A DNA stretch of 7,854 nt from CAZIWJ01 sp964542855 (GCA_964542855.1 CAZIWJ010000171.1:1-7854); one strand, 5' to 3'. Shown: positions 1 to 7,194, numbered from the stretch's first letter. Numbers and translations are program-made. Notes: generated by a model from the letters alone, not told the origin.

Positions 1-382
1 TCCCACATACGACTACTGAAAAGATAATACTAGGTGTCTGCACCATTTATCATACACTACCAGTGGTTTTAAAGGTACATGCCGGGCAATGCAAAGCAGC
101 CAGTTAAGTCTACCTCATCATCGCTCGTGTAACAGGACATAAATTACACACAGTGAACGGGAAAAGAACAGTAAAATGGACCAGTTAGGTATGGTGTAAT
201 GATCTTCTTTTATTTACCAAACCCGGGTAGTTTCTGTATAACCCAAAGCAATTAAATATTACACAAAGGAGTTGCTTATCAGTTGATAAGCAGACAGTTT
301 GTTTATAGTACTTCCACAACCTGTATGTAATGCAAGCCGCTACCTGTCTGGTTCTTTCTCTTTAAAGTGGTAAGATTAATAA
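1..382. other. Stretch without a recognisable gene
   Basis: No reading frame here looks like a gene. Frame 3 of the plus strand is open from the window edge to about position 107 (roughly 34 codons), but the peptide resembles no family I know, so it could equally be chance or the tail of a gene starting outside the window. The minus strand has stops throughout. There is no tRNA-like fold or repeat array. The only structure that stands out is a hairpin at 273-292, listed separately. The region lies downstream of the permease gene, whose stop codon is at 383-385, so part of it is probably that operon's 3' untranslated region. Confidence 0.6.
273..292. other. Perfect 8-bp hairpin with 4-base loop
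   Basis: TGCTTATC (273-280) and GATAAGCA (285-292) are perfect complements around the loop AGTT. On the plus strand the stem is followed by GACAGTTTGTTTATAG, which is T-rich but not a clean T tract. On the minus strand it is followed by ACTCCTTTGTG, which is poorer. It lies about 90 bases past the permease stop, so it could stabilise the 3' end of that transcript or be a weak terminator on either strand. The stem is AT-rich and modest in strength. Confidence 0.4.
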
Positions 383-2911
383 TTATGCTTCTTGCCTTAG
401 AATTTCCAGTGGGGCTTTCTTTAACACATCAAGGCTATTCGATAAACCAATTAATATAGTGAGGCCGGTTATGGCCAGGTAAGTGAGTAAAACTGGAAGT
501 AGTTCAGGGGTAAACGTTGTACTGAAACTGTAAATCGATAAACCATAACTGCCGGCAAGAGCAATAATTATCCCGGTTAAGGCAGACAGGCTACCTAAAA
601 AGAAGTACTCCAGTGCCGTAATAATCAGGATTTGTTTTCGACTAGCACCCAGTGTTCTTAGTAACACACTTTCCTGTATACGCTGGTATTTGCTTAAAAT
701 TACAGAACCTACCAACACCAGTAATGCAGTAATGATACTGAACAGGGCCATAAAGCGAATAACGAACGATACTTTGCCAAGCACTTCGTCTACTGTTTTT
801 AAAATCAGCTTCAGGTCAATAATCGACACGTTCGGGTATTTTTTCACTACCGCCTGCTGAAATGATGCAGCTACGCTATCGGAAGGAACTTTGGTAATAA
901 TGACGTGGAACTTTGGTGCTTTTTCTAATACACCGGCTGGAAATACAATCGGAAAGTTGGTTTGCACCCGGGCAAAATCTACTTCTCTCACGCTTCCCAC
1001 TACGGTAGGGATTAGCGCTCCCTGAACGTTAAAGGTAATTTCATCGCCAATTTTAGCCTTCAGTATGTCATCGGCCATCCAGGTACTTAGCGACACATAA
1101 ACCGTATCGGAGGAGTTTTTTACCTCACCTCGCCATTCCCCACGAACGAGAGTTTCCGAAGAAATTAATGAATCCCGGAAGGTTACCCGATGTTCACGGA
1201 TCAGGTGCCTGCGGGGCATATTCCGGGTAGAATCTTTCAGAATTTCGTTAACCGCTCGTCCTCTGACCCCGGCTAAACGTAAAGTTACAATTGGTACCTG
1301 CTGCATCAGGGGTAAATCATAACTTTGGGTCAGTTGCGCCACTTCTTCTTCCTGGCTCGACTGAATATCAAATAAAACCATGTTTGGCTGGTTACCGCTG
1401 GCACTGAGCTGCACCTGGTTTAGTAGCATGCTTTGTATAAAGAATAATATGCTGATTAGGGTAGTACCCAAACCAATGGCTACGACAAGGATAAGGGTTT
1501 GATTATTCGGACGGTACAGGTTGGCAAGGCTTTGTCGCCAGGTAAAACCCCAAGATACCGGGAAATATCGCTTCACCAGCCACATCATTGCTTTCGATAC
1601 CAGGGTTAGTGTAATAAAAGCAGCAATAATTCCACTCGTAAAGAACAGGGCATCTAATGCTGATCCCAGTTGCATAAGGGCAAACCCCCCCACGAACAGG
1701 ATAATACCTGCAAAAACCGCATAGCGCAGCGGATCCTGATCAGTTTTTTGTTCTTCGAAAGAAGCTCTGAGTGTACGTAGGGGCGAGATGTAACGGATAG
1801 CAATAAGAGGTAGTAAAGCAAAAAGAATAGCAATGCCTAAACCGATAAATATTCCCTGGAAAACAGCCGTAAAAGAAATGCTGAAACTTACGTCCACCGG
1901 AAGAAAGTCTTTAAGCACAGCTGGTAGAATAAATTGAATAAAAGTACCCACTATAGCCCCAAGCAAAGATCCCAGGAAGCCCATTACACCGATTTGCAAC
2001 AGGTAAATCTGGAATGCCTGGCTTCCTTTAACACCCAGGCATCGTAATACAGCAACAGAGAAAATTTTGTCTTTTATGTACAGGTGCACTGCACTGGCTA
2101 CACCGATACAGCCAAGGAGGAGAGCAACAAAAGCTACCAGGTTTAAAAAGGCAGTTAAATTTGCATAGGCTTCACCAACGTCTTCTTTTTCCGATTCAAC
2201 CGTTTCGTAACGAATATTATATTCATCTCTCTTCTCTCTGACATTAGCCACCACGGATTCCATTTCTCTTTCCTGGCTAAACTTGAAATAGGTACGATAA
2301 TTCACCCGGCTCCCTTTTTTCAGTAAGCCGGTTTGTTCCAGGTATTCCATTGGAATGTAAACGGGGGGAGCCACTGCTGAAGCGATTCCGGGCTGGTTGG
2401 GTATTTTCAGAATCCGGCCCTCCAGGTTAAAAGTAACGTTCCCGATTTTTATCGGATCGCCGGTAGCTGCATCGAACTGGATCATGAGCGTGTTATCGGC
2501 CAGGGCAGATTTACCACGCTTAAATGACCGGCCAGCAGGAACAGGTTCGGTTTCAATTTCACCGTACCAGGGAAAATTTCCTTCCAGCGCACGCACCTGC
2601 ACCAGGCGAGACCCACTGTCTTTTGGGAACAAAACCATGGACGCAAACATGATTTCCCTCGACTGTTCTCCACCCAGGGAATCCATAAAATTCTGGAGGG
2701 CTGAATCTATAGGCTGCTGGCTGGAAATGAGCAGGTCAGCTCCCAGTAATTCCTTAGCTTCTGCTTCTACCTCCTTCTGTAAATTATCGCTGAATGAATT
2801 AATAGCAACCAGGGCTGCAACGCCCAGTACAATACTGCTGATGAACAGTACCAGCCTGGTTCGGTTCCGCCGGCTGTCGCGCCAGGCCATTTTTACGATC
2901 CAGTTGTTCAT
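383..2911 (-). CDS. ABC transporter permease, YbbP-type with two FtsX domains
   Basis: This 842-residue inner-membrane protein is the permease of the ABC system encoded with the ATPase just upstream. It has ten apparent membrane helices: about 19-39, then 254-276, 303-330 and 346-375 (first FtsX core), 396-413 and 421-441, 471-494, and finally 718-739, 762-788 and 803-824 (second FtsX core). Two large periplasmic domains lie at about 45-245 and 500-715. Coupling-helix segments after helices 2 and 8 read VAVLRCLGVKGSQ and ESVLLRTLGASRKQ, typical of FtsX/MacB-type permeases. The length and double-FtsX layout fit E. coli YbbP (about 800 residues) better than LolC/E (about 400) or MacB. The ATG start overlaps the ATPase stop (ATGA, 2908-2911), so translation is probably coupled. 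The family is thought to move hydrophobic molecules out of the membrane rather than across it. The substrate cannot be read from sequence. No truncation is seen. Confidence 0.9.
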   Translation of the reverse strand: MNNWIVKMAWRDSRRNRTRLVLFISSIVLGVAALVAINSFSDNLQKEVEAEAKELLGADLLISSQQPIDSALQNFMDSLGGEQSREIMFASMVLFPKDSGSRLVQVRALEGNFPWYGEIETEPVPAGRSFKRGKSALADNTLMIQFDAATGDPIKIGNVTFNLEGRILKIPNQPGIASAVAPPVYIPMEYLEQTGLLKKGSRVNYRTYFKFSQEREMESVVANVREKRDEYNIRYETVESEKEDVGEAYANLTAFLNLVAFVALLLGCIGVASAVHLYIKDKIFSVAVLRCLGVKGSQAFQIYLLQIGVMGFLGSLLGAIVGTFIQFILPAVLKDFLPVDVSFSISFTAVFQGIFIGLGIAILFALLPLIAIRYISPLRTLRASFEEQKTDQDPLRYAVFAGIILFVGGFALMQLGSALDALFFTSGIIAAFITLTLVSKAMMWLVKRYFPVSWGFTWRQSLANLYRPNNQTLILVVAIGLGTTLISILFFIQSMLLNQVQLSASGNQPNMVLFDIQSSQEEEVAQLTQSYDLPLMQQVPIVTLRLAGVRGRAVNEILKDSTRNMPRRHLIREHRVTFRDSLISSETLVRGEWRGEVKNSSDTVYVSLSTWMADDILKAKIGDEITFNVQGALIPTVVGSVREVDFARVQTNFPIVFPAGVLEKAPKFHVIITKVPSDSVAASFQQAVVKKYPNVSIIDLKLILKTVDEVLGKVSFVIRFMALFSIITALLVLVGSVILSKYQRIQESVLLRTLGASRKQILIITALEYFFLGSLSALTGIIIALAGSYGLSIYSFSTTFTPELLPVLLTYLAITGLTILIGLSNSLDVLKKAPLEILRQEA

Positions 2912-3627
2912 AGTGTATCGATATTACTTTCTATCGGGTTAGTCTGGGCTGCGGCCGTATCCTTAATAATTTTACCTCCTTTAATCTGAATAATTCGTTG
3001 AGTTTTGCGGGCCAGTTCCATATCGTGAGTAACCAGTACCAGGGTGGTTCCCTGTTCTTTATTCAGTTCAAACAAAAGGTTTTCTACTTTTTTCCCCGTT
3101 GCTTCATCCAGGTTACCGGTGGGTTCGTCGGCAAACAGGATTTTGGGGCTGTTGGAAAATGCCCTGGCTAATGCCACCCGTTGCTGCTCTCCACCAGATA
3201 GTTGGGTAGGGTAGTGGTCGTGGCGGTCGTCAAGACCTACCTTTTCCAGCAACTCCATGCTTTTTCGGGAAGCTTCTTTATCACCGCGCAATTCCAGGGG
3301 AATCATTACATTTTCCAGGGCAGTTAATGTTGGCATCAGGTTGAAACTCTGGAATATAAACCCAACGTGCAGGTTACGTAATTTAGCTCGCTCATCTTCA
3401 GTAAGTTTTTCCAGCGCGGTGTTATTCAGTAAAACTGACCCCGAGGAAGCCCGGTCCAGCCCGGCACAGAGCCCCAGTAAAGTAGTTTTTCCACTACCCG
3501 AAGGGCCAACGATAGCCACTGTTTCTCCGGGTTTAATGGTAAAATTAATATTATCCAGTACGGTTAATGAGCGGTTGCCGCTGTCGTAGGTTTTGTAAAG
3601 TTGGTTGGTTTCCAGTATGGATTTCAC
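2908..3627 (-). CDS. ABC transporter ATP-binding protein, YbbA/LolD-type
   Basis: This 239-residue cytoplasmic ATPase powers the neighbouring permease. All motifs of an active ABC domain are present: Walker A GPSGSGKTT at 41-49, Q-loop Gln93 in IFQSFNLMPT, signature LSGGEQQR at 143-150, Walker B ILFADE at 163-168 with catalytic Glu168, D-loop NLD at 172-174, and switch His201 in VTHD. The Q-loop context and overall length match the LolD/MacB/YbbA subfamily. The start is GTG (complement of 3625-3627); no in-frame ATG lies upstream before a stop, and no clear ribosome binding site is visible. The gene is first in a two-gene minus-strand operon, and its stop overlaps the permease start by four bases. 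With the divergent tesA-like gene it recreates the E. coli tesA/ybbA/ybbP arrangement, which favours YbbA over LolD. Confidence 0.93.
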   Translation of the reverse strand: MKSILETNQLYKTYDSGNRSLTVLDNINFTIKPGETVAIVGPSGSGKTTLLGLCAGLDRASSGSVLLNNTALEKLTEDERAKLRNLHVGFIFQSFNLMPTLTALENVMIPLELRGDKEASRKSMELLEKVGLDDRHDHYPTQLSGGEQQRVALARAFSNSPKILFADEPTGNLDEATGKKVENLLFELNKEQGTTLVLVTHDMELARKTQRIIQIKGGKIIKDTAAAQTNPIESNIDTL

Positions 3628-3653
3628 TGCTAAGAACGGATTGATTTCAATGG

Positions 3654-3684
3654 ATTAAACTGTTATCAATCAATACAGTTTCAT
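3654..3684. promoter_or_regulatory. Inverted repeat in divergent promoter region, candidate operator
   Basis: ATTAAACTGT (3654-3663) and ACAGTTTCAT (3675-3684) are reverse complements at 9 of 10 positions, separated by 11 bases. The spacing between arm centres is about two helical turns, as for a dimeric regulator. The repeat lies between the divergent starts of the ABC ATPase (3627) and the esterase (3735), so it could control both. No confident -33/-7 promoter pair could be placed for either gene. The regulator is unknown and not encoded in the window. A chance AT-rich dyad cannot be excluded. Confidence 0.4.
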
Positions 3685-3734
3685 TTTCGTAAGGAATATA
3701 GTTAGTTGCGTATCAACCCGAAACCATACAATTT

Positions 3735-4436
3735 ATGCGTTTTATACTTCAGTTAGTTGCTATTTGGTTCCTTCCCCTGATATTGGTTCAATCCTGCAGC
3801 CCGGCGGAAGAAAGCAATAAAAATGAAAGTTCATCGGCCGAACCTGCTCCGGAACAGGTTAAAGAGGAGAATAAGAAAACGGTGTTGTTCTTCGGTAATA
3901 GCCTTACAGCCGGTTATGGCTTAAGCCCGGAAGAAGCTTTTCCCTCCCTGATCCAGGATCGTATCGACTCTCTGGGGTATAATTACCAGGTCGTAAATGC
4001 CGGATTAAGCGGTGAAACTACTTCGAGTGGAAAAAACCGGCTGGATTGGGTCCTCGAGCGACAGAAAGTTGACGTATTCGTGCTGGAATTGGGGGCAAAC
4101 GACGGCCTCAGGGGTATTGACACAGAAGAAACCCGTAAAAACCTGGTTGCCATGATCGAGAAAGCCCGGGCTACTTACCCCAATATCACTATTATCCTGG
4201 CCGGTATGGAAGTACCCCCGAACATGGGACCGGAATACACTGCTGAATTCCGGCAGGTGTTCAGGGAAGTGGTGGAAGAAAAGAGTGTAGCGCTAATTCC
4301 TTTTTTATTAGCTCAAGTGGCTGGTAACCCGGAACTGAACCAGCCCGATGGCATTCATCCTACCGCTGAAGGGCACGAAATAGTAGCCAATAATGTTTGG
4401 AAAGTATTAAAATCCCAACTGGACAAAAACGCATAA
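3735..4436 (+). CDS. tesA: TesA-type SGNH esterase/lysophospholipase, lipoprotein
   Basis: This 233-residue SGNH-fold hydrolase is predicted to cleave esters or thioesters of acyl chains (arylesterase, lysophospholipase, thioesterase). Block I is GNSLTAGYGL with nucleophile Ser56, block II is NAGLSGETTSSG with oxyanion Gly90, block III is GAND with Asn122, and block V is DGIHPT with Asp205 and His208. The catalytic set is complete, although the usual GDSL reads GNSL. Residues 1-20 form a lipoprotein signal ending LVQS before Cys21, followed by a flexible acidic Ser/Glu/Pro linker to about residue 48. The enzyme is therefore probably tethered to a membrane facing the periplasm or surface, whereas E. 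coli TesA is a soluble periplasmic protein. It is transcribed divergently from the YbbA/YbbP-like transporter genes, as in E. coli. The ATG start puts the signal peptide in frame with the catalytic domain. Actual substrate is not predictable. Confidence 0.92.
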   Translation: MRFILQLVAIWFLPLILVQSCSPAEESNKNESSSAEPAPEQVKEENKKTVLFFGNSLTAGYGLSPEEAFPSLIQDRIDSLGYNYQVVNAGLSGETTSSGKNRLDWVLERQKVDVFVLELGANDGLRGIDTEETRKNLVAMIEKARATYPNITIILAGMEVPPNMGPEYTAEFRQVFREVVEEKSVALIPFLLAQVAGNPELNQPDGIHPTAEGHEIVANNVWKVLKSQLDKNA

Positions 4437-4443
4437 CCTGAAC

Positions 4444-4472
4444 CCCTAATGCTTTTTTAGGGAGTGTTTTTT
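4444..4472 (+). terminator. Possible weak terminator after the esterase gene
   Basis: CCCTAA (4444-4449) pairs with TTAGGG (4457-4462) around a 7-base loop, and after AGTG there is a run of six T at 4467-4472. It starts eight bases after the esterase stop. The stem is only six pairs and the T run is offset by four bases, so termination would be partial at best. It also covers the alternative GTG start (4464) of the next gene, which argues against that start. Confidence 0.4.
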
Positions 4473-4493
4473 AAAACCCAAAAAAATAATCCG

Positions 4494-6311
4494 ATGCCCA
4501 GAAAAATTCCTGTAAGAGAGTTTTTTAAGAACCCGGAAAAAACCGCGTTCAGCCTGTCGCCCAACGGCACCCAAATGGCCTGGCTGGCACCTTATTCCGA
4601 CCGCCTGAATATTTACGTGCAGCAATTCGATAAACCCGGTGAGGTACAACGGATCACATCCGTTACCGAGCGCGACATAGCCGGTTATTTCTGGGCCGAC
4701 GATGAGCAGATTGTATTCCTCCGGGATCACGGCGGGGACGAAAATTTTTATCTCACTGCCATCGATAAAAACGGTGAAAACGAACGCGATCTGACTAACT
4801 TCAACCAGGTAGTGACCCAGATCATCGATGATCTGGAAGATATTCCAAACCAGATGATTATCGGCTTGAACAAGCGTAATCCGGAGGTATTCGATGCTTA
4901 CCGCCTGAACATTAAAACCGGCGACCTGGAGATGATTGCTGAAAATCCCGGTAATATCATGGGCTGGATGACTGATCACGATGGAAAGCTCCGCATTGCC
5001 ATTACCACCGATGGGGTAAATACAACCTTGCTGCACCGTAGAACGGAAGAGGAAGAGTTTCAGCCCCTGATGACCACTGATTTTAAAGAATCAGCTTCTC
5101 CGCTCTTTTTTACTTTCGACAATAAAAACCTGTACGCCGCTTCCAATATTGGCCGGGATAAAAGCGCTATTGTAAAAATGGACCTGGATACGGGCAACGA
5201 ACTGGAACTGCTGTTCGAGCATCCGGAAGTGGATGTTTCCAACCTCGGATACTCGAAAAAGCGTAAAGTTCTGACGGGTATTTCCTATACAACCTGGAAG
5301 CGGGAGAGGCATTTCCTGGATTCCGAATCGGAACGTCGTTTCAACCGGCTCAAGCAGGAACTCGGCGACTATGAGTTCGGCGTAACCAGTAGCAATAAAA
5401 ACGAGGACAGGTTTATCGTTCGTACTTATTCAGACCGTTCGCTCGGTAGCTATTACTTCTATAACGTGGAAGCGGACACCATTGAGAAAATGATCGAGGT
5501 TAGTCCATGGCTAAACGAAGAAGAGATGGCTGAAATGAAACCCGTTCGCTATGCAGCTCGCGACGGACTGGAAATTCAGGGTTACCTCACGCTGCCCCTG
5601 GATAAAAAGGGGGAAAACCTTCCACTAGTTGTAAATCCTCATGGTGGCCCCTGGCACCGCGATTCCTGGGGTTTTAACCCGGAAGTTCAGTTACTGGCTA
5701 ACCGGGGATATGCAGTTTTGCAAGTTAACTTCCGTGGATCTACCGGCTACGGCCGGGAGTTCTGGGAAGCATCCTTTAAGCAATGGGGATTAAAAATGCA
5801 GGATGATATTACCGACGGGGTAAAATATTTAATTAGCGAAGGCATAGCCGATCCCGATCGGGTGGCTATTTACGGCGGAAGCTACGGCGGCTACGCTACA
5901 CTGGCCGGGCTGTGTTTTACACCCCACCTGTATGCCTGCGGCATTGATTACGTTGGTGTTTCTAACCTGTTTACCTTCCTAAAAACTATTCCTCCGTATT
6001 GGAAACCGATGCTCGATATGATGTACGAAATGGTTGGTGACCCGGAAGAAATGGAAGAACAATTTACCCAGACTTCTCCAGCTTTGCAGGCAGAAAAAAT
6101 TAAATCGCCTCTGCTTATTGCACAGGGCGCCAAAGACCCCCGCGTGAATATCGCTGAATCCGATCAGATGGTAGAAGCACTGAAAGCCAGGGGGGTGGAA
6201 GTTGAATACCTGGTGAAAGAAAACGAAGGGCACGGATTTTCTAATGAAGAAAACCGCTTCGAGTTTTACGAAACGATGGAACGCTTCCTGGAAGAACACA
6301 TAGGTAGTTAA
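4494..6311 (+). CDS. S9-family serine peptidase (prolyl oligopeptidase/acylaminoacyl-peptidase type)
   Basis: This 605-residue peptidase has no signal peptide or membrane helix and is probably cytoplasmic, cleaving short or N-acylated peptides. Residues about 10-340 are a beta-propeller-like domain that would restrict access to the active site (for example FSLSPNGTQMAWL near the start). Residues about 355-605 are the alpha/beta hydrolase domain, with HGGPW at 383-387 (oxyanion region), nucleophile Ser463 in YGGSYGGYA, Asp548 in GAKDPRV and His580 in NEGHGFS. The triad is complete. A GTG at 4464 would add ten residues (615 in all), but it sits inside the hairpin/T-run region after the esterase, and AGGGA lies too close to it to serve as a ribosome site. 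The ATG at 4494 is preceded by an A-rich stretch, so I chose it. The gene follows the esterase by 57 bases on the same strand and may be partly co-transcribed. Exact specificity within S9 is uncertain. Confidence 0.9.
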   Translation: MPRKIPVREFFKNPEKTAFSLSPNGTQMAWLAPYSDRLNIYVQQFDKPGEVQRITSVTERDIAGYFWADDEQIVFLRDHGGDENFYLTAIDKNGENERDLTNFNQVVTQIIDDLEDIPNQMIIGLNKRNPEVFDAYRLNIKTGDLEMIAENPGNIMGWMTDHDGKLRIAITTDGVNTTLLHRRTEEEEFQPLMTTDFKESASPLFFTFDNKNLYAASNIGRDKSAIVKMDLDTGNELELLFEHPEVDVSNLGYSKKRKVLTGISYTTWKRERHFLDSESERRFNRLKQELGDYEFGVTSSNKNEDRFIVRTYSDRSLGSYYFYNVEADTIEKMIEVSPWLNEEEMAEMKPVRYAARDGLEIQGYLTLPLDKKGENLPLVVNPHGGPWHRDSWGFNPEVQLLANRGYAVLQVNFRGSTGYGREFWEASFKQWGLKMQDDITDGVKYLISEGIADPDRVAIYGGSYGGYATLAGLCFTPHLYACGIDYVGVSNLFTFLKTIPPYWKPMLDMMYEMVGDPEEMEEQFTQTSPALQAEKIKSPLLIAQGAKDPRVNIAESDQMVEALKARGVEVEYLVKENEGHGFSNEENRFEFYETMERFLEEHIGS

Positions 6312-6340
6312 AGATCAGCAACTCTTCTGGTTAAAGAAAA

Positions 6341-6377
6341 GGCTAATCGCAGTTTAACAGTTGATTAGCCTTTTTTT
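6341..6377. terminator. Bidirectional terminator between convergent genes
   Basis: GGCTAATC (6341-6348) and GATTAGCC (6363-6370) form a perfect 8-bp stem with a 14-base loop. On the plus strand seven T follow (6371-6377), ending the peptidase transcript 30 bases past its stop. On the minus strand the stem is followed by TTTTCTTT (complement of 6333-6340), so the same hairpin can end the membrane-protein transcript, whose stop codon lies only eight bases before it. This is compact convergent-gene termination. Confidence 0.85.
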
Positions 6378-6378
6378 A

Positions 6379-7020
6379 TTAATTCAGTGAAAACATTCTG
6401 CTGCGATACAGCAGGTATACCTGGGCAGTAAGGTATAGCAACGGAGCAGTAAATACGTACAACACCTCCGATGCAACCATGTAGAAATTGAGATTAAAAG
6501 GAAATATCAGTCCTATCATGTAAACGGTTTCTGTTGCCTCGAATAAATACAAGCTGCCAACCAATAGCGCAGGAGGAACCAGGGTAATAAAGAATGTAAT
6601 TCCAGCTACGTTAAATGCCTTCATCCGGGCCACCAGAAAGAAGTTAATCACTGTGTAACTCACTGCTCCGACCAGGGTAAGCACTGTGAAAAAAAACTGG
6701 CTGGTGAATGCATCCGAAAAACCCTTATCCTTCCATATTGTAGCGATTACACTGGTTAAGAGCGCAACGGCTATCAGTAATTGCACCTTACCGGCCAGTA
6801 GCCGGAAGGTAAAACGTAGGCTGGTAGTACTTCGAAAATACTGAAGCAGGAAAGCATTATTAAAGGTATTAACCTGTAAAAAAAAGATGAAAATCAGGGT
6901 AACCACGAACAGGTTTTTTATTGAAAGCAAGAAAAGTCCGGGGTCCATGGGATTCAACGAAATAAGCAACCCGATAAGAATTCCCTGAATAAAGGAGTAT
7001 AAGATTTCTGTCTTGTCCAT
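6379..7020 (-). CDS. Polytopic membrane protein of unknown function
   Basis: I do not recognise this 213-residue protein. It is very hydrophobic, with about five or six membrane segments: a short one near 12-22, then about 28-50, 74-95, 108-130, 137-160 and 186-204, with another hydrophobic patch near 168-174. Loops are short, there is no signal peptide beyond the first helix, and no catalytic or metal-binding motif is evident. A Pro-Pro pair (149-150) lies within the fifth segment and could kink it. The start is chosen at ATG (complement of 7018-7020). A TTG nine codons upstream (7047) is also in frame but lies within the best promoter-like -7 element. The gene is monocistronic as far as visible: a candidate promoter lies just upstream, a terminator just downstream, and floA upstream has its own terminator. 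Composition resembles its neighbours. Confidence 0.75.
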   Translation of the reverse strand: MDKTEILYSFIQGILIGLLISLNPMDPGLFLLSIKNLFVVTLIFIFFLQVNTFNNAFLLQYFRSTTSLRFTFRLLAGKVQLLIAVALLTSVIATIWKDKGFSDAFTSQFFFTVLTLVGAVSYTVINFFLVARMKAFNVAGITFFITLVPPALLVGSLYLFEATETVYMIGLIFPFNLNFYMVASEVLYVFTAPLLYLTAQVYLLYRSRMFSLN

Positions 7021-7044
7021 TGATCTGATTTTCGAAAAATTATT

Positions 7045-7075
7045 CAAAAAATAAGCCAGAATATAATTATTTCAA
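7045..7075 (-). promoter_or_regulatory. Bacteroidota-type promoter candidate for the membrane protein gene
   Basis: On the minus strand, TTG (complement of 7073-7075) is followed after 19 bases by TATTTTTTG (complement of 7045-7053). This resembles the Bacteroidota -33 TTTG / -7 TANNTTTG promoter, but the -33 element is ATTG and the -7 element has one extra T. Transcription would begin a few bases before the ATG at 7020, giving a very short leader. The surroundings are AT-rich, so a chance match is possible. Confidence 0.35.
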
Positions 7076-7194
7076 TTAAATAAATCAGAACTTTAAACCA
7101 AGTATCCTAATAATAAGGAAGTTAATCGAGTAAGAAAATGAAACGCAACAGGCCTGGTTTAGGGCGAGGTTTCCCGTTTTAGGAAAAGGAAAGC

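Noticed and set aside
3..107. Open plus-strand frame from the left edge, about 34 codons
   Set aside because: Too short and unlike any family to call a gene end; no terminator follows closely.
265..290. AAAGGAG followed by TTG, resembling a ribosome site and start
   Set aside because: The frame from TTG 272 ends after four codons (stop at 284-286), and the spacing is too short.
2397..2942. Open frame of 181 codons on the plus strand
   Set aside because: It is antisense to the permease start region, and the permease reading is supported by helices and domain motifs throughout.
4446..5036. Open frame of 196 codons on the minus strand
   Set aside because: It lies wholly opposite the peptidase gene and the translation resembles no family; it is a by-product of the peptidase codon pattern.
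5979..6299. Open frame of 106 codons on the minus strand
   Set aside because: It is antisense to the catalytic Asp/His region of the peptidase and rich in Phe and His as expected for a shadow of a Glu/Lys-rich coding sequence.
7021..7047. TTG start giving a nine-residue longer membrane protein
   Set aside because: It overlaps the best promoter-like element, and an ATG is available at 7020 just before the hydrophobic region.
7149..7156. CAGGCCTG palindrome in the spacer between floA and the membrane protein gene
   Set aside because: An isolated 8-base palindrome is expected by chance and has no supporting context.
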